Below are positions 5,903 through 13,389 of a stretch of 23,367 nt of DNA, one piece after another. The stretch comes from Verrucomicrobiales bacterium (lineage in GTDB: Bacteria; Verrucomicrobiota; Verrucomicrobiia; Verrucomicrobiales; DEV007). The notes under the pieces were generated by a model. The model searched no databases. It had not been told where the DNA came from and saw only the letters and a list, made by a program, of their open reading frames with translations. The position numbers and the translations under genes were made by a program. The stretch is taken from NCBI GenBank assembly GCA_013003335.1, contig JABDJT010000070.1, forward strand, positions 1-23,367, in the 5' to 3' direction. Each line of letters opens with the position of its first letter. Within the stretch, counting starts at the first letter, position 1.

Positions 5903-7093
5903 GTGTCCCAGAAGAAAATCGACATCCCCAAGCGTCTCGCTCTCGCCGCCGAAAGCGTCTACAAATTCTTCCATCGGGGAATCGCGCACCTCACCGGGCA
6001 AATGCGCAAGCCCATGACGGCGGAGATTTACTACGCGTTCAGCCACCGGCTCGGGATTTCCGTGAAGGGGCGCACCCTGAAAATCCGGCAGTGGAGAAAA
6101 CCGCGGCCGGATGACACGCGGCTCCGCAATCTCTGGCAAATGCTCCTCCTCTGGGCCACTCCCGAACGACCCAACACCCGAGCAGTCGTCCGCTGCGAAG
6201 GATTCGCCGAGGAAACACGCTCCGACCGCGAAGGATACTTCGAGGTCATGTTGCCGCTGGAAGCCAATCCAGACGAGCCGGTAACGGTGGAACTTCCCGA
6301 CGCCTATGCCTCGAGACCAAAGGAGGTCAAAGCAATCAAGCCGTCCACCGGGGCACGCTGCCTGATCATCAGTGACATCGACGACACGGTTCTCATCACG
6401 CACGCGGCCCGGACGTTGAGCATGATCGGGACGACCCTGTTCGGAAATGCCCTGACCCGCCAGATTTTCCCGGGCACGCCCGAGTTGTATGAATCCCTGC
6501 GAGAAGGAGCATCGACCTCCGAAACCGAAAATAATCCCTTCGCTTACGTCACCAGTTCGCCTTACAACCTGCACGGGATGCTCCAGTTGATCTTCAAGGA
6601 AAACGGCATCCCGAACGGGGCCTTTTTCATGACGGACTGGGGACTCGATCACGACAAGTGGCTGAAACGAGGTCACCGCGAACACAAGCTCACTTCCATC
6701 CGTCAGACCCTCGAGTGGTTTCCCGATCTTCCTGCGATCCTGATCGGCGACAGCGGCCAGCACGACACGCACATCTATTCCGAAGTCGCGGCCGAGTTTC
6801 CCGACCGGGTCGCTGAAATCCTGATCCGCAATGTCAGCGACGAGAAACGAATCGCGGAGTTGCAGACCGGAATCGAGATGATCCGGGACCGCGGGATCGG
6901 TTTTACCTTTTTCAAAAACTCGCGCGAAGCCGCGGACGTGCTTTTTCAGTCCGGCTGGATCAACGAAGACCAGCACCACGCCGTCGAACTCGCTTTCGCG
7001 GAAGACGACAATCCGCCGATCAAGGAGATTCTCGAGCCGCTCGAACGGGCCCGCGACCGGGTCACCGAAAGCGTGAAGGAGACCGTGAAGTGA
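5903..7093 (+). CDS. App1-type (DUF2183) phosphatidate phosphatase
   Basis: A 396-residue HAD-like phosphatase of the App1/DUF2183 family, whose yeast member dephosphorylates phosphatidic acid to diacylglycerol. The catalytic DxDxT motif is intact in LIISDIDDTVLITHA (D158, D160, T162), supplying nucleophile and acid/base. Later HAD motifs appear as PFAYVTSSPYNLH (Ser/Thr motif II), a lysine in DHDKWLKRGHREHKL, and AILIGDSGQHD (motif IV acids). Before the core, residues 55-145 carry the family's N-terminal beta-rich region (GYFEVMLPLE). The frame extends 24 codons upstream, but GTG 5903 follows a gap holding a TAGAAT -10-like hexamer (5875-5880) and gives family length. No signal peptide is seen, so it is probably cytosolic and membrane-peripheral. 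Palindrome copy C begins 14 bases after the stop. A lipid role beside UbiE and near the Mla-type operon is only suggestive. Confidence 0.9.
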   Translation: MSQKKIDIPKRLALAAESVYKFFHRGIAHLTGQMRKPMTAEIYYAFSHRLGISVKGRTLKIRQWRKPRPDDTRLRNLWQMLLLWATPERPNTRAVVRCEGFAEETRSDREGYFEVMLPLEANPDEPVTVELPDAYASRPKEVKAIKPSTGARCLIISDIDDTVLITHAARTLSMIGTTLFGNALTRQIFPGTPELYESLREGASTSETENNPFAYVTSSPYNLHGMLQLIFKENGIPNGAFFMTDWGLDHDKWLKRGHREHKLTSIRQTLEWFPDLPAILIGDSGQHDTHIYSEVAAEFPDRVAEILIRNVSDEKRIAELQTGIEMIRDRGIGFTFFKNSREAADVLFQSGWINEDQHHAVELAFAEDDNPPIKEILEPLERARDRVTESVKETVK

Positions 7094-7107
7094 TTCCTTT
7101 GACTGAA

Positions 7108-7152
7108 ACGAAAGAACAGGGTCCGTTCGGCAAACCAACCCGGTTGATTCGT
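7108..7152 (+). repeat. 45-bp palindromic element, copy C
   Basis: Left arm ACGAAAGAACAGGGT, centre CCGTTCGGCAAACCA, right arm ACCCGGTTGATTCGT. The arms pair at 12 of 15 positions, and the inner GTT/AAC pair is present. It lies 14 bases after the App1 gene stop and 53 bases before the UbiE start, between co-directional genes. There is no T-tract after it, so it is not a standard intrinsic terminator. Confidence 0.88.
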
Positions 7153-7205
7153 CCTACACGAAGACAAAGCGTTTCCTATCCCGCGGCCTGTGCGTATCCT
7201 TCTGC

Positions 7206-7889
7206 GTGTCCGACCAGGATCCAGTTTTCGTAAAAAAGGCCTTCGCATCGATCGCGAAGCGATATGTGCTGACGAACCACATTCTCAGCCTCGGGATCGA
7301 TATTTTCTGGCGCAAACGGGTCGCGAAAATGGTGGCCGCCCATGAACCGAACGAGGTTCTCGATGTCGCAACCGGAAGCGGAGACCTCGCGGCGGAGATT
7401 CAGAAAAAATGCCCGGACGCATCCGTGATCGGGGCGGATTTCTGCCCGGAAATGCTGGAACACGCGAAAAAACGGGGGCTGGAAAATTTGATCGTGGCCG
7501 ATGGCCTCAATTTGCCCTTCGAGGATGACCGGTTTGACGCGCTCACCATCGGATACGGCCTGCGCAACATGGCGGACTGGGCGGCGGCGCTCCGCGAATT
7601 CGACCGGGTGCTGAAGCCCGGCGGCCTGCTCGTGATTCTCGATTTTTCGCTGCCAAAAATCGCAATCCTCCGGGCTCCGTACCGCTTTTATCTGCACCAC
7701 ATCCTCCCGAAAATCGCCGGACTGCTGACGGGAAATCGCGAAGCCTACGCCTACCTCGGCGATTCGATCGAACGATTTCCGAAAGGTCCGGAGATGCAGG
7801 ACCTGATTGCGGAAACGGTCGGGGAACCGCTGCCGGATCAGCCCCTGATGGGTGGAATATCGGCGATTTATGCGGCGCATACCGCATAA
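7206..7889 (+). CDS. ubiE: UbiE/MenG demethylmenaquinone C-methyltransferase
   Basis: A 227-residue SAM-dependent methyltransferase that adds the ring methyl in the last step of menaquinone synthesis (and in ubiquinone synthesis where present). Family hallmarks appear in order: FASIAKRYVLTNHILSLGID at the N-terminus (family 'f..ia..YD..N...s.g...'), VLDVATGSGDLA (SAM motif I, about 51-62), GADFCPEMLEHAKKR (post I acidic loop), DGLNLPFEDDRFDALTIGYGLRNM (motif II, strongly UbiE-specific), and LREFDRVLKPGGLLVILDFS (motif III). Length is normal for MenG. The start is GTG with little Shine-Dalgarno. It is probably cytoplasmic at the membrane face. Palindrome copy C stands upstream. Verrucomicrobiota generally use menaquinone, so MenG activity is the likelier one; the symbol follows the family name. 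Confidence 0.93.
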   Translation: MSDQDPVFVKKAFASIAKRYVLTNHILSLGIDIFWRKRVAKMVAAHEPNEVLDVATGSGDLAAEIQKKCPDASVIGADFCPEMLEHAKKRGLENLIVADGLNLPFEDDRFDALTIGYGLRNMADWAAALREFDRVLKPGGLLVILDFSLPKIAILRAPYRFYLHHILPKIAGLLTGNREAYAYLGDSIERFPKGPEMQDLIAETVGEPLPDQPLMGGISAIYAAHTA

Positions 7890-7975
7890 GCGGCCATTGA
7901 AGTTCGTCCAATCTGAAGTAATTTGAACAGTCGGCAGGGCACCCGTCCGCCTCGAGCCGCCTCCTCCCAACACCG

Positions 7976-8677
7976 ATGCCGAAATCGAGTCCAATTCACG
8001 TCCTTTGGATTTCCCTGGCGACCGCGATTGCTGCCTTTTTCCTGCTTCCGGCCGCCCGGGCAGAGCTGTCGTCTGAGCAGGAACAGGAAGCGACTCACAA
8101 GTGGTCGCGAGCCTTTGCCTGGCTGCAAACCGGGCACACCCTGGCGGAAAAAGAGCAGTGGCCGCTCGCACTGGCCAGCTACTCAGCCTCACTGGAAATG
8201 TTTCGCGAAGTGCGCGTGCTGTGGCCGGAATTCAACCCCGAGGTGATGGATTATCGCATCGGGAAACTCCAGGAAACACTTGGGGAAACGCAGATGAAAC
8301 TCGAAGCGTCGGACCACGATTTGACCCTGCAGTACCTCGACTTGATCGAGATGCTGGAGGAAGCCGAAGCCTTGCGATTCACCAACGAAGACTTCCCAAA
8401 GGCCTACGACGCGATCCAGGAAGCGAAATCCCTGATCGACCAGATCGTGGCGCACAATCCGGAAGCGATCCAGGGCGCGCTTTCCAACCAATTGGAGCGA
8501 ATCGATAACCACCTCGATTTCCTCTACGAAAAAGTCGTCGGAAAAACCCGCTACGTCCGCCCCGGGCTGATGGTGCGTGCTTCGAAAACGAATATGATTG
8601 GCACCACCGAATTTGTGAAGCCCGGGGATTTGCCCCAGGGACAGGGAAGCGAAATTTCGTCGGCCCTGTTTCCGTGA
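7976..8677 (+). CDS. Exported helical protein of unknown function
   Basis: A 233-residue protein that I do not recognise. It starts with a clear signal peptide: MPKSS then a hydrophobic run (WISLATAIAAFFLLPAA) ending ARA-EL, cleavage near residue 29. The mature part is almost entirely helical and rich in Glu, Gln and Leu. Residues 40-75 (KWSRAFAWLQTGHTLAEK, then WPLALASYSASLEMFREV) look like one TPR-like helix pair, so a TPR-type scaffold is possible. No enzymatic motif is visible. It stands 86 bp after ubiE and 24 bp before the Tat isomerase gene, so it may be co-transcribed with the genes that follow. Confidence 0.75.
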   Translation: MPKSSPIHVLWISLATAIAAFFLLPAARAELSSEQEQEATHKWSRAFAWLQTGHTLAEKEQWPLALASYSASLEMFREVRVLWPEFNPEVMDYRIGKLQETLGETQMKLEASDHDLTLQYLDLIEMLEEAEALRFTNEDFPKAYDAIQEAKSLIDQIVAHNPEAIQGALSNQLERIDNHLDFLYEKVVGKTRYVRPGLMVRASKTNMIGTTEFVKPGDLPQGQGSEISSALFP

Positions 8678-8701
8678 TTCGCGCCACGTGAAACGCTGGA
8701 C

Positions 8702-9676
8702 ATGAACAGCGGATCGCGGCACGATTCGAACATGACTTTCCGAAAAAATTCCTCCACCCCCCCTCCTGCTTCCCGCCGCGATTTTCTTCAAACCGCCGGA
8801 GCCACCGCAGCCGGCCTCGCGCTGTCTTCACCCGCCGCTTTTTCGCAGGAAAAATCGACTGCCTATCCTCTCAAGGGGCGCCTTTTCAAGACGCTGAAGA
8901 TCGGGATGGTGAAATTGAAAGACTCCTCGCTGACAGACCGGTTCAAGTTGGCCAAAGAAGCGGGATTCGGGGCGATCGAATTGAGTTGCCCCGGTTCCAA
9001 CGTCGATGAAGTGAACCAGGCAGTCGAAGAATCCGGTTTACCGGTGGACGGCTCGGTTTGCGCTGCGCACTGGGGCGTCCGGCACACGGACCCTGACCCC
9101 AAGGTGCGGGAGGAAGCCCTGAAAAATCTGCTCGGCGCGCTCAAGGAAACCAAGGCAGTCGGGGGAAGTACAGTTCTGCTCGTAGTTGGCCACGGTAAGG
9201 ACGGAGCCGAAGCCGAAATCTGGGATCGATCCGTCGAGAACATTTCGAAAGCCCTGCCGCTCGCCGCTGAGCTGGGCGTTTCCATCGCAATTGAAAACGT
9301 GTGGAACCACTTCTGCTACGATCACGAGGGCGATGTCACGCAAACGGCCGACAAATTCGTGAAATACGTCGATGACTTCAATTCACCCTTCGTCGGCATG
9401 CAGTTCGACATTGGAAACCATTGGAAATACGGTCCAACCGGCGACTGGATTCGCGCGCTCGGCAAGCGAATCATCAAGCTCGACGTGAAAGGATTCTCCC
9501 GTGCGGAAAACAAGTTTACGAAAATCGGTGAAGGCGATCTCGATTTTGCCGACGTGCGAAAAGCGCTGACCGACATCAATTTTTATGGCTGGTGTGCCGC
9601 GGAAGTCGGCGGTGGCGGTCTGGATCGCCTCAAGGAAGTTTCCGACAATATGGATCGGGAATTCGGTCTCGCATGA
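8702..9676 (+). CDS. Tat-exported TIM-barrel sugar isomerase/epimerase-like protein
   Basis: A 324-residue member of the xylose isomerase-like/AP endonuclease 2 TIM-barrel superfamily, which isomerises or epimerises sugars using a divalent metal. A twin-arginine signal is present (SRRDFLQTAGATAAGLALS), so the folded enzyme should be exported. Barrel features: FKLAKEAGFGAIELS (strand-helix 1), SIAIENVWN (metal-ligand Glu), VGMQFDIGNH (metal-ligand Asp), IIKLDVKGFS, GEGDLDFADVRKAL and WCAAEVGGG (ligand Glu). The position usually held by His ('H.KD') reads D in KLDVKG, so the metal site is altered. Two ATGs are possible (8702 or 8732); both keep the Tat motif and neither has a good Shine-Dalgarno. 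Its stop overlaps the next ATG (ATGA). Proteins of this kind are very common in PVC bacteria; the substrate is unknown. Confidence 0.87.
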   Translation: MNSGSRHDSNMTFRKNSSTPPPASRRDFLQTAGATAAGLALSSPAAFSQEKSTAYPLKGRLFKTLKIGMVKLKDSSLTDRFKLAKEAGFGAIELSCPGSNVDEVNQAVEESGLPVDGSVCAAHWGVRHTDPDPKVREEALKNLLGALKETKAVGGSTVLLVVGHGKDGAEAEIWDRSVENISKALPLAAELGVSIAIENVWNHFCYDHEGDVTQTADKFVKYVDDFNSPFVGMQFDIGNHWKYGPTGDWIRALGKRIIKLDVKGFSRAENKFTKIGEGDLDFADVRKALTDINFYGWCAAEVGGGGLDRLKEVSDNMDREFGLA

Positions 9677-10413
9677 ACCCGAATTCCCCTCCCCCTCCCA
9701 CCCATCCGACTCACGCATCATCCAGTTCAAGCGGCTGGCTGAAAGGATGCGGCATCACTTGCGGCGTCCTGTTCGTCCTCGGGGTTGTGGCTGTGGCTCT
9801 AACGTTTTATTTCATCCGCACGGGTATCCAGGGAAAGGTGGACGAGTACACCTCCATGGGCCCCGTTGAGATCGAGGCTCCGGTGGCCGAATTGGATGAA
9901 ATTCACGCCGCGATTGCCAAGTTTGATCAATTTCGCGACGACGTCCTCAACGGTCGCACGACGGAAACGCTCGAATTGACCTCAGATGAAGTGAACCTCC
10001 TGATTTTTCATCACCCCGACCTGAAAGATGTCCCCGGGGACGTCAAAATGGAACTGCTCGAGGACCGGATCGCCGCTCACGTCAGCATTCCGCTCGACGA
10101 ACTCGCTGAGGTTTTGCCGGTCGGGGGTGGATTCCTCGAGGATCGCTGGCTCAACGGTCGGATTCTCTTTTCCGGCGGCTATTCAAACGGAAACTGGGAT
10201 CTGGAAGTCGATGCGGTCGAAGTAAAGGAAACTGAGATCCCGAAGGAATTTCTCGATGAATTCGTGACCGAGTTCAAAACCAGCATCACCGCCCAGTCGG
10301 GCACGAATCCCGAGTTCGACAAAGAGATGCAGAAACTCCAGGGCATCCTGAAAGAGATCAAAATCGAGAACGGAAAATTGATCGTCGTGCCGATGAAACC
10401 CGCTGCGGAATAA
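9673..10413 (+). CDS. Membrane-anchored protein of unknown function
   Basis: A 246-residue protein. The start ATG at 9673 overlaps the previous stop as ATGA, a strong sign of translational coupling; the upstream open frame is not needed. The N-terminus is Pro/Ser-rich (NPNSPPPPTHPTH), followed by one membrane helix at about residues 26-48 (CGITCGVLFVLGVVAVALTF), leaving a long domain outside the membrane. That domain is acidic, alternating beta and short helix: LELTSDEVNLLIFHHPDLKDVPG, MELLEDRIAAHVSIPLDEL and NGRILFSGGY. It resembles other PVC membrane-anchored proteins I cannot name with certainty. No catalytic motif is seen. The coupled position suggests it works with the Tat isomerase at the outer face of the inner membrane, but this is inference. 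Palindrome copy D begins one base before its stop codon. Confidence 0.78.
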   Translation: MNPNSPPPPTHPTHASSSSSGWLKGCGITCGVLFVLGVVAVALTFYFIRTGIQGKVDEYTSMGPVEIEAPVAELDEIHAAIAKFDQFRDDVLNGRTTETLELTSDEVNLLIFHHPDLKDVPGDVKMELLEDRIAAHVSIPLDELAEVLPVGGGFLEDRWLNGRILFSGGYSNGNWDLEVDAVEVKETEIPKEFLDEFVTEFKTSITAQSGTNPEFDKEMQKLQGILKEIKIENGKLIVVPMKPAAE

Positions 10414-10454
10414 ACCAACAGGGTCGGTTCACCAAACGTACCTTGTCGATTCGT
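10410..10454 (+). repeat. 45-bp palindromic element, copy D
   Basis: Left arm ATAAACCAACAGGGT, centre CGGTTCACCAAACGT, right arm ACCTTGTCGATTCGT. The arms pair at 10 of 15 positions, and the inner GTT/AAC pair is kept. The left arm contains the TAA stop of the membrane-anchored protein gene. It is 90 bases upstream of the DUF1501 ATG. It is the most divergent full-length intergenic copy but keeps the exact 45-base register. Confidence 0.82.
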
Positions 10455-10544
10455 GACTGGGGCAAGCGCAGACACGTACCCGAATTTCCTCGCGAAAAGC
10501 TTCGAACATCCTTACCTTTATCGAGTTAAGAACCGCTTTCTTCC

Positions 10545-11909
10545 ATGCTGACTCTTCTAGGCTCCCAATCTGAACGCTTCTGTGACGGTCTTTCACGGCG
10601 TTCCTTCCTTCAAATCGGCGGTCTCGCCCTCGGCGGGGCTACTCTTCCGGAAATCCTCCGGGCGGAAGCCCTCCAGTCCGGGACCGATTCGCCGAAAAAG
10701 CTGAACCACAAGGCGGTCATCATGATTTTCCTGGCCGGCGGTCCGCCTCACCAGGATATGTGGGATATCAAGACCGAGGCACCGAGCGAAGTGCGGGGCG
10801 AATTTCAGCCGATCAAAACCAACGTGCCGGGCATCGAAATCTGCGAGGAATTCCCGCAGATGGCGAAAATGGCCGACAAATTCACGTTCATCCGCTCGAT
10901 GGTCGGGGCCGAAGGCCCGCACGACGCGGTGATGTGCCTGACGGGCAAACCGGGACGGAAAAACGTGCCGCCGGGAGGCTGGCCGTCGATCGGTGCCGCA
11001 CTTTCCAAGCTCGAAGGACGCGTCAACGAAACGTGTCCGCCGTTCGTCGGGCTCTCGCCGAAATGCGGTCACGACCAGTGGGGCGATCCCGGCCAGGCCG
11101 GATTTCTCGGGCCGGCAAATGGAGCCTTCACTCCCTTCCGCGGTGGCGGAAAGGAAGACATCGTCCTGAAAGGAATCGACATTGAACGGCTCGATGACCG
11201 CCGCAGTTTGCTGACCAGCTTCGATAATTTCCGCCGTGACGTCGACAATTCCGGCATGATGGAGGGCCTCGATACCTTCAACCAGCAGGCCTTCGGAGTC
11301 CTGACCAGCAGCGAACTCGGCAAGGCACTCGATCTTTCCAAGGAAGACCCGAAAATCGTGGAGCGGTACGGAAAAGGCACCGAAAAACTCACTGCCGACG
11401 GTCCGTGGAAACGCCTCGACCAGTTCCTGATGGCCCGCCGTCTCGTCGAAGCCGGCGCCCGGTGCGTCACGCTCGGCTTTTCCCGCTGGGACTGGCATGG
11501 CGGTAATTTCAAACGCGGCCGCGAAGATTTCCCGCTGCTCGACCAGGGGCTCTCAGCTCTCGTCCAGGATTTGCACGACCGCGGACTCGACCAGGATGTA
11601 TCGGTCGTGGTTTGGGGTGAATTCGGCCGCACGCCGAAGATCAACAAGAACGCCGGCCGCGATCACTGGCCCCGCGTTTCCAGCGCCGTTCTGGCCTGCG
11701 GTGGCATGAATCACGGTCAAGTCATCGGCGCGACCGATCGCCTCGGCGGCGAAGCAACCGATCGCCCTGTCGAGTTCCCCGAAGTATTCTCTACGTTGTA
11801 TCACGGCCTCGGAATCGACGCCCGCACCACCACGGTCGACGACCTGGCCGGGCGTCCGCATTACCTCGTCGACGCGCAGTATGCGCCGATGAAGGAACTG
11901 GTCGGGTAA
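10545..11909 (+). CDS. Tat-exported DUF1501 protein (sulfatase-like fold)
   Basis: A 454-residue DUF1501 (PF07394) protein, a family related to the alkaline phosphatase/sulfatase superfamily and heavily expanded in Planctomycetota and Verrucomicrobiota; its activity is unproven. The N-terminus has a Tat motif SRRSFLQIGGLALGG at about 19-33. Family landmarks: AVIMIFLAGGPPHQDMWDIK (first metal-binding-like strand), FTFIRSMVGAEGPHDAVMCLTG, WPSIGAALS, FLGPANGAFTPF, a central helical region, and the C-terminal SVVVWGEFGRTPKIN then GRDHWPRVSSAVLACGGMNHG (Asp/His ligands of the fold). Length is typical. It begins 131 bp after the previous gene, behind palindrome D. In Planctomycetota this family is commonly paired with a DUF1549/DUF1553 cytochrome-type gene; none lies next to it here. 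The gap before it has no recognisable promoter beyond AT-richer sequence. Confidence 0.92.
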   Translation: MLTLLGSQSERFCDGLSRRSFLQIGGLALGGATLPEILRAEALQSGTDSPKKLNHKAVIMIFLAGGPPHQDMWDIKTEAPSEVRGEFQPIKTNVPGIEICEEFPQMAKMADKFTFIRSMVGAEGPHDAVMCLTGKPGRKNVPPGGWPSIGAALSKLEGRVNETCPPFVGLSPKCGHDQWGDPGQAGFLGPANGAFTPFRGGGKEDIVLKGIDIERLDDRRSLLTSFDNFRRDVDNSGMMEGLDTFNQQAFGVLTSSELGKALDLSKEDPKIVERYGKGTEKLTADGPWKRLDQFLMARRLVEAGARCVTLGFSRWDWHGGNFKRGREDFPLLDQGLSALVQDLHDRGLDQDVSVVVWGEFGRTPKINKNAGRDHWPRVSSAVLACGGMNHGQVIGATDRLGGEATDRPVEFPEVFSTLYHGLGIDARTTTVDDLAGRPHYLVDAQYAPMKELVG

Positions 11910-11963
11910 TTCCGACAACTGGTTCCGGCTTTTCGATCGCGGGTCTGTTTGCTACCTTGCGGC

Positions 11964-12389
11964 ATGAACTTGCGAATCATCCCCGCGCTGGTTGCCCTGC
12001 TGTCTCTCGTCCCGCTTGCTTTTGCGGCCCTGCCGATCACAGCCATCAAAGATCTTCAGAAAAAAGCGCCCGATCAGGTCGTCATCGAAGTACTCGATTC
12101 AAAGACAAACGAGAAAAAGGTGAGCGGTGCGTTTTATTTTTATTTCGATGTGAAAGCAAAAATCACCGCTATCGACCGGAGTGCGTCCGGGCTCAAAATC
12201 GGCGATGAAATTCGGATCAAATATTCACGACCAAATATCGACAAAACTCCTGCGGCCGGCGATTGGGCCGGTGGCGTCGACAAAGGAAAGTCTTACACCG
12301 CCCACCTGAAACCGGTCGCCGGAAAAGCCGGGAATTTCGACCCCGCCGCCGCGAGTGGGACGTTTGTCGAGGTGAAGAAGAAACCCTGA
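11964..12389 (+). CDS. Small exported protein of unknown function
   Basis: A 141-residue protein. The ATG at 11964 gives a clean signal peptide (MNLRIIPALVALLSLVPLAFA, cleavage about residue 21-22); an upstream in-frame start would only add five residues. The mature part is beta-rich and lysine-rich: ITAIKDLQKKAPDQVVIEVL, FYFYFDVKAKITAIDRSASGLKIGDEIRIKY and KSYTAHLKPV. The 'I..I..s.sGLk.GdeI.i.Y' arrangement suggests an OB-like or small beta-barrel fold. No catalytic residues are seen. It lies 54 bp after DUF1501 in the same direction, with a TACCTT hexamer just before the start, so it may have its own promoter. Function is not inferred. Confidence 0.72.
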   Translation: MNLRIIPALVALLSLVPLAFAALPITAIKDLQKKAPDQVVIEVLDSKTNEKKVSGAFYFYFDVKAKITAIDRSASGLKIGDEIRIKYSRPNIDKTPAAGDWAGGVDKGKSYTAHLKPVAGKAGNFDPAAASGTFVEVKKKP

Positions 12390-12451
12390 TTTTCTTTTCG
12401 CAGGGGCTGAAACCGGGATTTCTCTCTTGATTTAGAACTCCAGACTGTCTT

Positions 12452-12500
12452 GCGCAGGCGTTCCGCCTGTGCTCAGACCGCGAGGCAAGCTCGCTTCCGC
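12452..12500. terminator. Two adjacent GC-rich hairpins after the small exported protein gene
   Basis: GCGCAGGCG and CGCCTGTGC (12452-12472) form a 9-bp stem with one G-U pair and a three-base loop. GCGAG / CTCGC just downstream forms a 5-bp stem with a five-base loop. Neither has a U-tract, so an intrinsic terminator is not certain. Together with palindrome copy E they fill the 189-base gap before the GDPD gene. Confidence 0.4.
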
Positions 12501-12513
12501 TAGAGTTGTTCTC

Positions 12514-12558
12514 ACGAACCAACAGGGTACGTTTGCCGAACCACCCCTGTTGGTTCGT
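12514..12558 (+). repeat. 45-bp palindromic element, copy E, terminator-like
   Basis: This is the best palindrome of the family: left arm ACGAACCAACAGGGT, centre ACGTTTGCCGAACCA, right arm CCCCTGTTGGTTCGT, with arms pairing at 14 of 15 positions and an inner GTT/AAC pair. It is followed directly by TTTTTCTT, so as RNA it has the form of an intrinsic terminator. It ends 20 bases before the GDPD start, so if it terminates it would act as an attenuator for that gene or end transcription from upstream, with GDPD needing a promoter overlapping the element. Confidence 0.92.
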
Positions 12559-12578
12559 TTTTCTTACCCCACAACATT

Positions 12579-13370
12579 ATGAGTCGCCTGAATCTTTGTT
12601 TTTTATTGATGCTGCCAGCTTGTCTCCATGCTACCGATCCGCTCCTCATAGCGCATCGGGGACTGCTACGTCACACACCGGAAAACACCCTGCCGGCTTT
12701 CGCCGGTTGCCTGGAAGTCGGGATGGGGTTCGAACTGGATATCCGCACGACGAAAGACGGGAAACTTGTCGTGCTGCACGACGCGACGCTTGGCCGAACG
12801 ACGAATGGCCCGGAACGACCGGTGACGGAATTCAACTGGGCGGAGCTGCGCACGTTCGATGCGGGAAGCTGGTTCGATGAGCGTTTCACTGGATTGCGCG
12901 TGCCGAGTCTTGAGGAAACTTTCGAGCTGATTCGCGAGCGAAAGCGCCGGGGCACCATGATCGCCTTGAACATCAAAGGGATCAATGAGGATGGCGAACG
13001 GGAACTCGTGCGTCTTTTGGATGAGTTCAAGCTGTTCGAGGAGTCGTTCGCGTTCGACCAGAGCGACGAATGCAGCCGGCGCCTCAAGGCGCTTGACCCG
13101 CGAATCCGGATTGGTCGCAATGTGAAGCAAGTGGAGTTGGACGACCGGTTGGCCGAAGATGCGACCGACGTGTTTTTACTATCATTCGTGCCAAACAAAA
13201 CGGAGGTGTCCTCGCTTCGGAAACGCAAGAAAACGATCCTCTTCAACTACGCCGGAGAAGGCGAGCATCGCAGAGAGGAGAAAAACTGGCTCCGGGCTCG
13301 CGAAGCGGGCATCGACGGTATGCTCACCGATTACCCGCTCGAATGCGCGATTCTGTGGCGGCGCACCTGA
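12579..13370 (+). CDS. Exported glycerophosphodiester phosphodiesterase
   Basis: A 263-residue GDPD-family enzyme, which hydrolyses deacylated phospholipids (glycerophosphodiesters) to glycerol-3-phosphate and an alcohol. The signal peptide (MSRLNLCFLLMLPACLHA, residues 1-18) places it outside the inner membrane. The TIM-barrel active site is complete at the start: LIAHRGLLRHTPENTLPAF (catalytic His-Arg and the Glu of PEN), then FELDIRTTKDGKLVVLHD (Glu and Asp metal ligands, second catalytic His). The C-terminal end GIDGMLTDYPL is the usual last barrel strand. Length is close to the family norm of about 250. It converges with the Gfo/Idh/MocA gene, with 19 bp between stops. Translation starts 20 bases after palindrome copy E. 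It may handle lipid breakdown products, fitting the several lipid-linked genes in the window. Confidence 0.93.
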   Translation: MSRLNLCFLLMLPACLHATDPLLIAHRGLLRHTPENTLPAFAGCLEVGMGFELDIRTTKDGKLVVLHDATLGRTTNGPERPVTEFNWAELRTFDAGSWFDERFTGLRVPSLEETFELIRERKRRGTMIALNIKGINEDGERELVRLLDEFKLFEESFAFDQSDECSRRLKALDPRIRIGRNVKQVELDDRLAEDATDVFLLSFVPNKTEVSSLRKRKKTILFNYAGEGEHRREEKNWLRAREAGIDGMLTDYPLECAILWRRT

Positions 13371-13385
13371 AACCGGTTGGATCGT
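13371..13385. repeat. Possible right-arm fragment of the palindrome family
   Basis: AACCGGTTGGATCGT directly after the GDPD stop codon matches the reverse complement of the half copy at 897-911 at 12 of 15 positions and is followed by TTTTTC. No matching centre or left arm precedes it. It sits between convergent genes, as the 897 fragment does. Low confidence: a 15-base partial match can be chance. Confidence 0.25.
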
Positions 13386-13389
13386 TTTT

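Noticed and set aside
5864..7138. A 424-codon open frame on the minus strand opposite the App1 gene
   Set aside because: It covers the same bases as a gene with clear catalytic motifs and its translation resembles no protein family; long antisense frames are expected from codon bias.
4608..12558. CRISPR array made of the repeated 45-bp units
   Set aside because: The units are 2 to 6 kb apart with genes between, not regularly spaced with short spacers, and no cas gene is present.
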